IMG/VR virus record: IMGVR_UViG_3300046370_000598
Span: 1 to 64,000 of that record
Direction: 5' to 3' (one strand)
Length of the DNA stretch: 64,000 nucleotides
Source: a virus
Below, in pieces: positions 47,896 through 56,126 of this stretch. Under the pieces are notes generated by a model. That model was not told where the DNA came from and did no database searches. It worked only from the letters and a program-made list of their open reading frames with translations. A program made the position numbers and the translations under genes. Within the stretch, counting starts at the first letter, position 1; each line of letters opens with the position of its first letter.

Positions 47896-48962
47896 GTTAA
47901 CAATTTTTTATATTTTTCAATGACTAAATTATTTTTAGGGGAATATCTTTCGATAACCGACCTAGATCTTTCTTCATATATATCAATATTGTCATCGTGA
48001 CAAGTTAAAGCTTTATGCAAAGCTTTAGCTCCTAAAATTGTATCATACTCAGGATAAAAGTAGCCAGCGTCTTTAATGTATTCAGAATTATGAACTAGTG
48101 GTATATTAAAATACAATGCTTCTAAATATGTATAATTCAAACCGTTTAAAAGCTGATGGGATACTACTATATTTGATTCTCTAGCAAAAATTTCAGAAAC
48201 ATTTTTTCTGTGAGAAAATTTTATTTTTTCTTGCTTTGTTATATCTAAGCACCACATTAGTGATTTAAAATATCTCTTGTGCATTAATGATTTCGCGCAA
48301 TAAACATTAAGTTGATTAAATAAATTTTTATGCTGATTTATTAATTCTTCAACTATAAATATGGAAGGTATACAGTTTTTAGTCATATTTAAATTTGGCT
48401 CCAATATTGCTATATTTTTTTCATCATTCGCATCGTAATAACAATTTAGTCCAGCTTTATTCCATATTGAATTATGGCATTTTATAAATTTTGGACTCCA
48501 TATATAAGGAATTTCAAAAACTTTTTGAGTTTTATAGAAAGTCTTAAAATAAGAAAAAGAAAACTCGTAGTGAGGTGAAACCCAGACCTCATCAACATTA
48601 TCAGGGTTTACACATATATTCTCCCACTTACACTGCTCTACATCTGCAAGTAATCTATTTCCGTAATGAATGTGTATATTTTTACAATTAGGGTTTTTTT
48701 GCTTTATTAAACTTAAGCATTTTTTACTCATAAGCCAACCTGTTTGCAAGCAATAATCCATTTTGGGTAAATCTGCAATTTCTTCTGATTGAAGAATTAT
48801 CATATCCCTTGGAGGATCAATTGATTCCTCAATGTCATGAGTAACAACTAAAAATGGCTTACAACCTATATCTTTCAATAATTCTGCTAAGAAAATTATG
48901 TTTTGCTGTAATCCATTACAATACAAGCCTTTATCTAGGCTGATAGTTAACAAAATATTCAT
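47892..48962 (-). CDS. DUF2827-like putative GT-B glycosyltransferase, copy 2
   Basis: 356 residues, clearly paralogous to the downstream gene: CNGLQQNIIFLAELL, EVWVSPHYEFSFSYFKTFY, IAILEPNLNMTKNC, ALYFNIPLVHNSEYIKDAGY. It is the first gene of the late glycosyltransferase block and carries a GTGTAATAT motif six bases before its ATG. The pair probably adds related sugars or forms a heterodimer; neither is proven. Confidence 0.7.
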   Translation of the reverse strand: MNILLTISLDKGLYCNGLQQNIIFLAELLKDIGCKPFLVVTHDIEESIDPPRDMIILQSEEIADLPKMDYCLQTGWLMSKKCLSLIKQKNPNCKNIHIHYGNRLLADVEQCKWENICVNPDNVDEVWVSPHYEFSFSYFKTFYKTQKVFEIPYIWSPKFIKCHNSIWNKAGLNCYYDANDEKNIAILEPNLNMTKNCIPSIFIVEELINQHKNLFNQLNVYCAKSLMHKRYFKSLMWCLDITKQEKIKFSHRKNVSEIFARESNIVVSHQLLNGLNYTYLEALYFNIPLVHNSEYIKDAGYFYPEYDTILGAKALHKALTCHDDNIDIYEERSRSVIERYSPKNNLVIEKYKKLLT

Positions 48963-48968
48963 ATTATT

Positions 48969-48977
48969 ATATTACAC
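48969..48977 (-). promoter_or_regulatory. Late-type promoter motif GTGTAATAT
   Basis: On the minus strand, six bases before ATG 48962, within a 20-bp gap that separates a virion gene from the glycosyltransferase block. Confidence 0.6.
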
Positions 48978-48982
48978 GAATA

Positions 48983-49462
48983 CTAATCTCTATTTATTGA
49001 AATATCTAAATAATTCCCACTTTCTATAACTTTATCTGAAAAAGCTACATTAAATCCAGATGCAGTTACATTATAAGTTGAATGCGCGTAAAAAAATTCG
49101 GACTGATCATCCACCCTCATGGAAATTATAACCTGAGGGGCGTGCGAATATGAAAAAGAGTCTCCAATTTCGTTATACTTAAAAGACAAAGTGTCTACTC
49201 CAGTAGGAATCTGCAAGGAAGTTGAAAAACCTCTTTCTGCATTAATTGCTTGAGTAAAACTCTCGCCAACCCTTCTAATCTTAACCCAGTCAGTTAAATT
49301 ATTGTCCCCAGTTTTTTCGTATAAAAAATTTGTATCAGAGTCGATATACTCTGTACCTATCACACCTGCAGCTTTATTGCTTAACGCAGGCGGCCCTGAG
49401 TCAGAAATTAATGGCTTCCTTATACCAAGGTTAGCATTAACGAAACTTTCGAATGCTCCCAT
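48983..49462 (-). CDS. Small virion protein with lectin-like C-terminal domain
   Basis: 159 residues. The N-terminal 60 (NANLGIRKPLISDSGPPA, then IGTEYIDSDTNFLYEKTGDN) look like a virion attachment region. Residues about 68-159 are a beta-sandwich resembling the H-type-lectin-like modules of the 1,568-residue fibre (SFSYSHAPQVIISM, ASGFNVAFSDKV). It lies three bases after the portal stop. A head-tail decoration or short adhesin is possible. Confidence 0.5.
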   Translation of the reverse strand: MGAFESFVNANLGIRKPLISDSGPPALSNKAAGVIGTEYIDSDTNFLYEKTGDNNLTDWVKIRRVGESFTQAINAERGFSTSLQIPTGVDTLSFKYNEIGDSFSYSHAPQVIISMRVDDQSEFFYAHSTYNVTASGFNVAFSDKVIESGNYLDISINRD

Positions 49463-49465
49463 TTC

Positions 49466-51442
49466 TTACTTCCTCCTATCGCTATGATACAACAAAGCTG
49501 AAGAATACAAATCCAAATCATATTCTAAAGATAATTGTTGAATTCTATTTATGATATCTAAACTCTCTATATTCTCAGAATTTTCCACGCAAGCTTCAAG
49601 TTTATCTGTCCACAATGATTTTTCTGAAGAAGTAATTATAGATTCGCAGAGATCATTAATTAAAGATTCTTCGGAAGCTTTCAACTTCTTTTTCTTTAAT
49701 TTCTTTCTCATTATCTTAAAACCCTCTTGCCTTAAGGTTTCTGTGGCATATATAATTTCTTGAATATCTTTTCTAGAATATAACTGTTCGGCAGTAACTT
49801 TATTTTCTTGCTTAATTTCGGAAGTTCCAACAGGTCTACCAACCTCTTTTTTTGCGGCTTGATCTTGACTTTCGTCTGATAAAACCGGTGCTCCACCAAC
49901 AATAGGATTATAGAGTCCATTTTTTCTCTGCTCTATATATCTTTCTTGAGCTGGTTGCATTTCCTCGGGCCTTGGGTAAGCCCCTTTTTCTAAAACGTTA
50001 ACCCCTTGCTCTGGAGTTATAATTCCCAATTCCATAAGTCTTGTGGCAACTCTTTGTAATTGAACCTCATCTTTTATATCTACCTGCTCAAATTTTACCG
50101 TTGGATATTTTCTAAATCCAAGGTTTTGACATATCATTTTTACTTGAGGCTGTAAAAAGTCGTAAATAAAAGCGTTCCTAGATTCTTTTAATCTTTCAAG
50201 AAATATCTTCGCTTTAACCTGCGCATTGCTATACCTATCATCACCGACAACTACATTTTGCAGACCTTCTTTTATATCATTATTAATTACTTCATATTTA
50301 CTTGGGCCAACAACTTTGCTTATGTCTGGGATCACAAATTGAGCTTTTGTTGTATAATCACTAACTAAAACTCTCCCAACACTTTCGTTTTTGAATAAGT
50401 TTTGCATAGCTTCCATATTCCTAGGGTTAATCCCCCCCTTATCTGGCTCTGCTCCCATAGTGATTAAAAGAATTACATTTTCAATAGTTCTGCAAATAGC
50501 TTGATCAATTTGCTTTAATTCTAGTTTAAAATTAATATCATCAAGCACAGGGTAACCAAATGGAATAGCGAAAGGTTCATAATCTTGCTTTTTGTAAAAT
50601 GAATAAATTAACTTTGATGGATCTAATATAGTCTTCAATCCATCGGAATTGTAAGAATTTTTTTGTATTTTATCTTTTATGTCTTGATCTAAAGATTCAT
50701 ATACTTGTTGATCATATTCTGTTTTTGGATTTTTTAGTCTTTCAATATCAAACTCAGATAATATCTTTTCATATCTACCTTCCTCAAATGAAGATGATTT
50801 GCTTGCGACAATGTCATAAGGATTTAATAGTATGTATTTTACAGGTAAATTGCCAGGCTTTAACGCTAAAGAAGATCCATATATTTTAGTTAATTTATCA
50901 AAGTCAGATTTGGAAAATTTTCCATCCACACGATACATAAATATATTTCCACTTCTATAATATTCCCTAAAATACTGATCTTTTAAATTCCACAAATTAA
51001 TTCTTTCAAACCATTTATAAACAAAGTCTCTTGAATTTTGAGTTCCTCCCTCAAGATATAAACTTGAATTAGCAAACTCAGACATAACATCTATAGCGTT
51101 CCTAAAAACTGAAATATTTGCATAAGCTTTTTGACATAACTCTATAGTATCCCTTATACTAACTCCGCTTTTATCATAAGTGTATGGAAGTGGGCTGGCT
51201 GCGATATTAGTAAACCTATTTTTTTTATCTGACTTATGAGCAAAATTCTTTCTTGAAGCAAAATCATCAGACCCGCCTTTAGTTCTTTGATAACTAGAAG
51301 CTTGAGATTCCATATAATAAGGTTCTCCTGATGAAAAAGGCGCTGCAGAAAAAGTTTGATTAAAGTCCTCTAAATTGTTGTTTTTAACTTTATCAAATTT
51401 ATTCCAATAATCAGAGCGTTTAATGTATTTTCTTTTACTCAT
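49466..51442 (-). CDS. Portal protein
   Basis: 658 residues. DTIELCQKAYANISVFRNAI, YREYYRSGNIFMYRVDG, PVKYILLNPYDIVASKSSS and IDQAICRTIENVILLITMG follow the order of large phage portal proteins, with a long C-terminal helical and basic region (KIMRKKLKKKKLKASE). The portal forms the dodecameric DNA gate at a capsid vertex and binds terminase. The N-terminal 70 residues are disordered and polar. The start lies behind a weak GTGTA-type motif and is divergent from the gene at 51539. Confidence 0.8.
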   Translation of the reverse strand: MSKRKYIKRSDYWNKFDKVKNNNLEDFNQTFSAAPFSSGEPYYMESQASSYQRTKGGSDDFASRKNFAHKSDKKNRFTNIAASPLPYTYDKSGVSIRDTIELCQKAYANISVFRNAIDVMSEFANSSLYLEGGTQNSRDFVYKWFERINLWNLKDQYFREYYRSGNIFMYRVDGKFSKSDFDKLTKIYGSSLALKPGNLPVKYILLNPYDIVASKSSSFEEGRYEKILSEFDIERLKNPKTEYDQQVYESLDQDIKDKIQKNSYNSDGLKTILDPSKLIYSFYKKQDYEPFAIPFGYPVLDDINFKLELKQIDQAICRTIENVILLITMGAEPDKGGINPRNMEAMQNLFKNESVGRVLVSDYTTKAQFVIPDISKVVGPSKYEVINNDIKEGLQNVVVGDDRYSNAQVKAKIFLERLKESRNAFIYDFLQPQVKMICQNLGFRKYPTVKFEQVDIKDEVQLQRVATRLMELGIITPEQGVNVLEKGAYPRPEEMQPAQERYIEQRKNGLYNPIVGGAPVLSDESQDQAAKKEVGRPVGTSEIKQENKVTAEQLYSRKDIQEIIYATETLRQEGFKIMRKKLKKKKLKASEESLINDLCESIITSSEKSLWTDKLEACVENSENIESLDIINRIQQLSLEYDLDLYSSALLYHSDRRK

Positions 51443-51445
51443 TCA

Positions 51446-51456
51446 TTATGGTACAC
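51446..51456 (-). promoter_or_regulatory. Degenerate late-type motif GTGTACCATAA
   Basis: On the minus strand, three bases before the portal ATG. The GTGTA core is exact but the following A/T run is interrupted by CC. Confidence 0.35.
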
Positions 51457-51498
51457 AAAAGTTAAAGCAAAGTCTATTAAAAGTTAAAAGTTAACTTT
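51457..51498. promoter_or_regulatory. AAAAGTTAA repeats between divergent late genes
   Basis: AAAAGTTAA occurs three times (from 51457, 51478 and 51486). The last copy lies within the perfect palindrome AAAGTTAACTTT (51487-51498). A possible binding site for a regulator controlling both the portal and the 51539 gene. Confidence 0.35.
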
Positions 51499-51523
51499 CG
51501 CTTTCTAATAAAAAAATAAAAAT

Positions 51524-51532
51524 GTGTATATA
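51524..51532 (+). promoter_or_regulatory. Late-type promoter motif GTGTATATA
   Basis: It lies six bases before ATG 51539. An in-frame GTG at 51524 is the motif itself and is not taken as the start. Confidence 0.5.
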
Positions 51533-51538
51533 CTTCCA

Positions 51539-51715
51539 ATGCATGAAGAAAATAAAATTAGATGTATAGTATCAACTAAAGACGGAGAAATGGTGGGTAC
51601 AATCTTAAAACAATACGAAGAAATTGGCGGGCCCGATGACGGAGCAGTTTTTGCAGTGATTCAATTAGATAATGGACAAGTCATTAATGTGAAAATGTCC
51701 AAAATGATGAAATAA
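51539..51715 (+). CDS. Small protein of unknown function
   Basis: 58 residues from ATG 51539. RCIVSTKDGEMVGTILKQYE, then FAVIQLDNGQVINVKMSKM, looks like a small SH3-like beta barrel. No family is named. It is followed by another late-type motif, so it is a short monocistronic or readthrough unit beside the portal. Confidence 0.55.
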   Translation: MHEENKIRCIVSTKDGEMVGTILKQYEEIGGPDDGAVFAVIQLDNGQVINVKMSKMMK

Positions 51716-51717
51716 TA

Positions 51718-51726
51718 GTGTAATAC
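51718..51726 (+). promoter_or_regulatory. Late-type promoter motif GTGTAATAC
   Basis: It lies eight bases before ATG 51735, starting two bases after the previous stop codon. Confidence 0.55.
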
Positions 51727-51734
51727 CTTGGCTC

Positions 51735-51959
51735 ATGGCAAATTATATAAATAATCCTAACTTTAGATACTCCAACGATAATAGAGAATTAGATTTCGGC
51801 GATTACGATTACCCATCTCAACAATCCGTAGACCCGTCAGCTCAAAAAGGTGAAAGGCATTTTTACTCAAACGATAATGGAGGATATTATCCTAACTCAA
51901 ACAGAATAGATATTTCTTTTGTTGATCCTACCCCACAAAAACAAACACCAACTTTATAA
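51735..51959 (+). CDS. Small Asn/Tyr-rich probable virion protein
   Basis: 74 residues, rich in Asn, Asp, Tyr and Ser (NYINNPNFRYSNDNRELDFG, then DPSAQKGERHFYSNDNGGYY), probably disordered. It is under a late-type motif and three bases upstream of the membrane coiled-coil gene. No recognised function. Confidence 0.5.
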   Translation: MANYINNPNFRYSNDNRELDFGDYDYPSQQSVDPSAQKGERHFYSNDNGGYYPNSNRIDISFVDPTPQKQTPTL

Positions 51960-51962
51960 ATT

Positions 51963-53933
51963 ATGATTTTTGCGATAACAACTTTAATTTCAGCTTTAAG
52001 CATATCTTTAATCGCAGCCTATTTTAGTATTATAGGTCTAGCAACAATTTTCCCAGGTTCAATGTATGCAGTAATAGCTATGGGATCTGTTCTTGAGATA
52101 GGTAAAATTATAGCGTCTATTTGGTTGCATAAAAATTGGAGTGTTGCACCAAGAATGATAAAAGTATACCTATTTTCTGCTATAGTAGTTTTGATGGGTA
52201 TAACTAGCATGGGTATATTCGGCTTCTTGAGTAAGTCTCATATAGAACATGAACAAAATACAGAAAAATCTATTGCTTTATCAAATCAAGTTGAAGCAAA
52301 AATCGAAAGAGAAAAAGAATATATATCAAGGCAAAAAGAACTTATAAAGCAAAACGAAGAAAAAAATAAAAATTTAAGCGATAAAAGTTCTGAGAATATA
52401 GAATTAGAACAAAAGAAAATATCTCAACTTTCAGAACAGCTACAAAAAGACATTTCGCTAGATCAAGACATGTTAACTTCTATAGAGGTTCGATTAAAAG
52501 AAATGAATCAGGAACTCTCTCAAATACAAAATAAATCTGGAGGTTTATTTTCAAGTAAGAAAAAAGATATTGAAAACAAAACCCAAGAGCAAAAGTCCGA
52601 AAGAGGAGAATTGTCTATTAAGAAAAAAGAGATAGAATCTCGCATATCAAAACATAGAGATGAAACCTCCGCACTTATATCAAATATTCGCAAAAGAATT
52701 CAAGATTATCAAGAAATTGGTTTTGAGAAACCTGAAAATATAGAACAGAAAATAGAAGAACTAAACATTAAAATTAGCGACTCTTTGGATAAAATAGATC
52801 AACTAGAGAAAGAAAAGTTCGATTTAGATGACGGATCTAGACAATTAGAAGCCGAAGTTGGACCAGTAAAATATGTAGCAGAACTAATAGCGGATCTCAC
52901 AGGCATGGAATTTGATATGGGCAAAGCTGTAAGAATAGTAATAATTATATTAATTTTTGTATTTGACCCATTAGCTATATTACTTGTTCTTGCTGCGCAT
53001 ATTAGTTTATCGAAAACCTTTTCAAGTTTCTCTATTAATGAAGACGATATATTCGAAAAAAGATCTAAGCTTGAATTAAAGAAGAAACTACTCGACGATC
53101 AAGAACAAGACTTAGGAGAAAGGCAAAAAGACCTGGATCAGGAAGATAAGATATTAAAACTAAAGGAAGATCAAGTAGAAAAATATAAAGCAGAAATCTC
53201 TAAAAATAAAGAAAAAATTCGTCGATTAAAAATTGAGTCCGAAAAACAAATGCTTCAAAAAGAAGACACCTCTGAGATAATACTTGAAATACAATCTCTC
53301 GAAAAGCAAAAACAATCCGCAAAAAAAGAAATTGAAGAAATAAAAATAGAAAAAAACGAAATCCTAAACAAAGCAGATGAAGCAATACAAAGCGCTAAAG
53401 AAATTAAAGTTGTACTCGGCGATCATAAAAAACAAAAAGATCAAATCAACGAATTAAAATCTGAAGTTTGTATGAACATAGAAAAATTCTCAGAATTTAA
53501 AAATCACATTAACTTGCTTGAATTGGAGAATATGGAACTTAAAAATAGAAAACTTCCTGACCCAAATCAAGATTTAATAAAAAAGATAGAGAGTCTAACT
53601 AGCCAAAAAAATACATTATTAGAAAAAAACTTAAAAGCGAAAAATCAAAAATTATTTAAAGTAAAGATTCGATCTTTAAATGAAAAAAACTTTGAGTTAA
53701 CAATACCATCTGATCTTAGCGGAACTCACTGTTATTATAAAGAAGCAGACTTCACAGATGAACAGTTGGAAGACTATTTAAATATAAGTAAAGATCTTGA
53801 TGCAGAATGCCCTGAAAGAGATGCTGTAGCTCTTGATAAATTATATCATTATAAAATCAATTTAATAGTAGACCCTAAAATTAGCAATAGAGAATACAAA
53901 AAACTTAGAGCTAATTATAAATTTAACCCTTGA
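51963..53933 (+). CDS. Membrane-anchored coiled-coil protein
   Basis: 656 residues. Three hydrophobic segments (about 3-30, 33-56, 64-90; the second includes MGSVLEIGKIIASIWLHK, the third ends TSMGIFGFLSKSH) are followed by a coiled coil of about 200 residues. A fourth membrane segment (about 320-348, IVIIILIFVFDPLAILLVLA) and a second long coiled coil (370-560) come next, then a small C-terminal domain. Similar proteins occur in marine myoviruses, function unknown to me. Membrane remodelling, infection sensing or a tape-measure-like role are all conceivable. Confidence 0.6.
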   Translation: MIFAITTLISALSISLIAAYFSIIGLATIFPGSMYAVIAMGSVLEIGKIIASIWLHKNWSVAPRMIKVYLFSAIVVLMGITSMGIFGFLSKSHIEHEQNTEKSIALSNQVEAKIEREKEYISRQKELIKQNEEKNKNLSDKSSENIELEQKKISQLSEQLQKDISLDQDMLTSIEVRLKEMNQELSQIQNKSGGLFSSKKKDIENKTQEQKSERGELSIKKKEIESRISKHRDETSALISNIRKRIQDYQEIGFEKPENIEQKIEELNIKISDSLDKIDQLEKEKFDLDDGSRQLEAEVGPVKYVAELIADLTGMEFDMGKAVRIVIIILIFVFDPLAILLVLAAHISLSKTFSSFSINEDDIFEKRSKLELKKKLLDDQEQDLGERQKDLDQEDKILKLKEDQVEKYKAEISKNKEKIRRLKIESEKQMLQKEDTSEIILEIQSLEKQKQSAKKEIEEIKIEKNEILNKADEAIQSAKEIKVVLGDHKKQKDQINELKSEVCMNIEKFSEFKNHINLLELENMELKNRKLPDPNQDLIKKIESLTSQKNTLLEKNLKAKNQKLFKVKIRSLNEKNFELTIPSDLSGTHCYYKEADFTDEQLEDYLNISKDLDAECPERDAVALDKLYHYKINLIVDPKISNREYKKLRANYKFNP

Positions 53934-53958
53934 CTTTTTCCTTTTAATTTGATACCCT
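53930..53958 (+). promoter_or_regulatory. Sigma70-type promoter with extended -10, leaderless for the 53965 gene
   Basis: TTGACT (53930-53935), a 17-bp spacer and TGA-TACCCT (-10 at 53953-53958, with an upstream TG). The GTG start is six bases further. The -10 box is weak. Confidence 0.5.
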
Positions 53959-53966
53959 CTAAGGGT
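53954..53966. promoter_or_regulatory. Inverted repeat ACCCT-CTA-AGGGT over promoter and start codon
   Basis: A perfect five-pair inverted repeat covers the -10 box, the predicted start point and the first two bases of the GTG codon. It may be an operator or a start-codon-occluding hairpin. Confidence 0.4.
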
Positions 53967-54297
53967 GAAAAAATTAAACAAGAGGGAATGTATAAAAAGG
54001 ATGGTGATCGAGCCTACAACTCAAAAACGCATGTTTTGGGCTAGGGAAATGAAAATGCTTAACGAACTCATAGGTAAATTTCCAAATTTAGATTTCTGGA
54101 GAAGAGCTTCGTTTCAAAAAGTCCCCTCTCTGTCTCACTTTAAATCAAGATATGGATTAGAAAAAATATCTAAAATGTACAGAGAGTTTAATTACATCAT
54201 ACCTCCAAAAAAAGATATAATACTTGGAGAAAAAACTGGAAAAGATAAAATATTATCGAAAAAACCAAAAACAATTAGACAATTTATAGATGAGTAA
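53965..54297 (+). CDS. Small basic protein upstream of the recombinase
   Basis: 110 residues with a GTG start placed six bases after the -10 box. The protein is basic (KKLNKRECIKRMVIEPTTQK; ASFQKVPSLSHFKSRYG) with no recognised motif. It overlaps the UvsX-like gene by eight bases, so it may act with it as a loader or accessory DNA-binding protein; this is inference from position. Confidence 0.55.
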   Translation: MKKLNKRECIKRMVIEPTTQKRMFWAREMKMLNELIGKFPNLDFWRRASFQKVPSLSHFKSRYGLEKISKMYREFNYIIPPKKDIILGEKTGKDKILSKKPKTIRQFIDE

Positions 54298-55396
54298 AAC
54301 AAAAGAAATAAATACTACCGATCAAATAGCCAAATTTCTTGGCGACAAAGACAATAAGAAATACCACTACAACTTCCATAATAGCGAAGATTACAAGATT
54401 TCCAGTGGTAGTCTAAATTTAGATATAGCGCTAGGTGGAGGCTTGCCAAGCGGAGCACATAGATTTACCGGCATTAATGAAGGGGGCAAAACTAGCTGCG
54501 CTATGGCTTTTGCAAGAAATTTTCAAAAGCATTTCAAGAAAAATGGAATGATAATCTACATTAAAAGTGAAGGAAGGTTTAGTTCAGAAATGATTGAGAG
54601 GTCAGGTATAGATACTGATCCAGAAAAATTTTTTGTTTTCGATTGCAATATTTTCGAAAAAGTCTTTGAGCTGATAAGAGAATTAGTTTTCAATAATGAA
54701 GATGATAAAAAATATATGTTCATTATAGATAGTGTAGATGCTCTTTGTAGGGTTGGAGATATAGATAAACCGTTTGCGGAGTCTGAGCAAGTTGCAGGTG
54801 GAGCTTTAATAACTTCTGTATTTTTAAAGAAAATGGTATTACCAATTACCAAAATGGGACACACAATGATATTAACTAGCCAAGTAAGGGTGGAGGTAGC
54901 AACAAATCCATACGCCTCAAGAGGAGGGCCAAAAGTCAAGCAGGCGGGTGGAAACGCTATCAAGCATTATGCTAACTTTATCTTAGAGTTCCAGGAAAGG
55001 TACAATTCAGATCTTATCTTTAAAAACCCAACTGCATCAAAACTGGAAGACAAGGGTGAACCAATCGGCCATTATTGTAAAATAAAATTCAGAAAAAGCG
55101 TAAATGAAAAAACAGGCTCTACTGCAAGATACCCAATTAAATACGGACAAAAAAATGGCAAGTCAGTATGGAGAGCGAGGGAAATACTTGACATGTTATA
55201 TCTGTTCAACCTAATAGAAAAAAAAGGTGCTTGGATATCAGTCTCAGAAGACTTGGTCTCCGAGCTGAGTAATAAAAAAATAGAAATTAGTGAAAAGTTT
55301 CAAGGCGAGCAAAGGCTAATAGATTTTTTAGAAGAAAACGAAGATGCCTCAAAATTTTTATACGAAGATTTTAAAAAGTTAGTTAATGCGATTTAA
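54290..55396 (+). CDS. uvsX: UvsX/RecA-like recombinase
   Basis: 368 residues. SGSLNLDIALGGGLPSGAHR precedes Walker A GINEGGKTS (about 61-69). Walker B YMFIIDSVDAL and MILTSQVRVEVATNPY follow, then KQAGGNAIKHYANFILEF, the RecA-core order. The N-terminal and C-terminal parts are phage-like and shorter than RecA linkers. It forms filaments on ssDNA for recombination-dependent replication. The gene overlaps its neighbours by eight and 11 bases. Confidence 0.88.
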   Translation: MSKTKEINTTDQIAKFLGDKDNKKYHYNFHNSEDYKISSGSLNLDIALGGGLPSGAHRFTGINEGGKTSCAMAFARNFQKHFKKNGMIIYIKSEGRFSSEMIERSGIDTDPEKFFVFDCNIFEKVFELIRELVFNNEDDKKYMFIIDSVDALCRVGDIDKPFAESEQVAGGALITSVFLKKMVLPITKMGHTMILTSQVRVEVATNPYASRGGPKVKQAGGNAIKHYANFILEFQERYNSDLIFKNPTASKLEDKGEPIGHYCKIKFRKSVNEKTGSTARYPIKYGQKNGKSVWRAREILDMLYLFNLIEKKGAWISVSEDLVSELSNKKIEISEKFQGEQRLIDFLEENEDASKFLYEDFKKLVNAI

Positions 55397-55796
55397 TACT
55401 TTAACAGGCGCAACAAGAACTGTTAAAAAAGCCAAAAACTATCTAATAGACTGGGACTCTCCAAGCAGGAGTAAAATACAGTTTCAAACAAAACAATTTT
55501 TAAAAAAATATTGGGCAAAACATATAGTATTTGAAGAATTTCCTGTTGCAGGAACAAAGCTATCTTTAGATTTTTATAACGCAAATAAAAAAATAGCCGT
55601 AGAGGTTCAAGGTAAACAGCATACCAAGTACGTACCCTTTTTTCATGGTAAAAATAAAATTAACTATTTAAATCAATTAAAAAGAGATCAGGATAAATTA
55701 AAATTTTGCGAAGCAAATGACATTCAATTGGTTGAGGTCTATCAAGATGACAAAATAAATGAAAAACTTTTTCAAAGTTTTGGTGTTAATCTATAA
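55386..55796 (+). CDS. Putative PD-(D/E)XK endonuclease
   Basis: 136 residues. A basic N-terminus, then KLSLDFYNANKKIAVEVQGK with the D...ExQ/K pattern of restriction-like nucleases, then QHTKYVPFFHG and QLKRDQDKLKFCEANDIQLV. This resembles Vsr/DUF559-type nucleases found in phages. It is coupled to the recombinase by an 11-base overlap, so it probably processes DNA in recombination or repair. Confidence 0.65.
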   Translation: MRFNTLTGATRTVKKAKNYLIDWDSPSRSKIQFQTKQFLKKYWAKHIVFEEFPVAGTKLSLDFYNANKKIAVEVQGKQHTKYVPFFHGKNKINYLNQLKRDQDKLKFCEANDIQLVEVYQDDKINEKLFQSFGVNL

Positions 55797-55799
55797 TTC

Positions 55800-55810
55800 G
55801 TGTATTATAT
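55800..55810 (+). promoter_or_regulatory. Late-type motif GTGTATTATAT
   Basis: It lies three bases before ATG 55814. It could equally be read as a -10 box with poor spacing to the codon. Confidence 0.45.
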
Positions 55811-55813
55811 AAT

Positions 55814-56095
55814 ATGAGCGATGACTTTATAGATCCGGAAAATCTTTCTGAATTTAATTTGCCTGAAAGTATACTTAGACAATTATTTGAATTTACAGGA
55901 TCTTCTATGGGTGACAGCGGCTTCATATTATCTTATGTTAATCAAGATGGACTTCCAGCTGTCCTAACAAAGGCCTCGTCTCCTATTGTTGAGATGGGCT
56001 TAAGAAAAGCTTTAGAGCAATACCTTGAGCAATTATCCTCCCAAGAAATAGAGTTAAATTTTCCACCCGATTCTAACGACGAAGAAAACTCTTGA
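55814..56095 (+). CDS. Small acidic protein of unknown function
   Basis: 93 residues, strongly acidic (SDDFIDPENLSEFNLPES; FPPDSNDEENS). One helical segment, IVEMGLRKALEQYLEQL, is predicted. No recognised family. It lies between the recombination genes and the helicase, under its own motif; the -35 box of the helicase promoter overlaps its stop region. Confidence 0.5.
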   Translation: MSDDFIDPENLSEFNLPESILRQLFEFTGSSMGDSGFILSYVNQDGLPAVLTKASSPIVEMGLRKALEQYLEQLSSQEIELNFPPDSNDEENS

Positions 56096-56120
56096 CATTT
56101 CTGCATCTTTATATTAAGAT
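56092..56120 (+). promoter_or_regulatory. Sigma70-type promoter, leaderless for the helicase
   Basis: TTGACA (56092-56097), a 17-bp spacer and TAAGAT (56115-56120). The ATG at 56127 is six bases further, so the predicted start point is the A of the codon. The same hexamers occur before the HTH gene. Confidence 0.8.
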
Positions 56121-56126
56121 GTAGGC

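Noticed and set aside
51524-51538. GTG start for the small gene before 51715
   Set aside because: The GTG belongs to the GTGTATATA motif; ATG 51539 follows at the usual distance.
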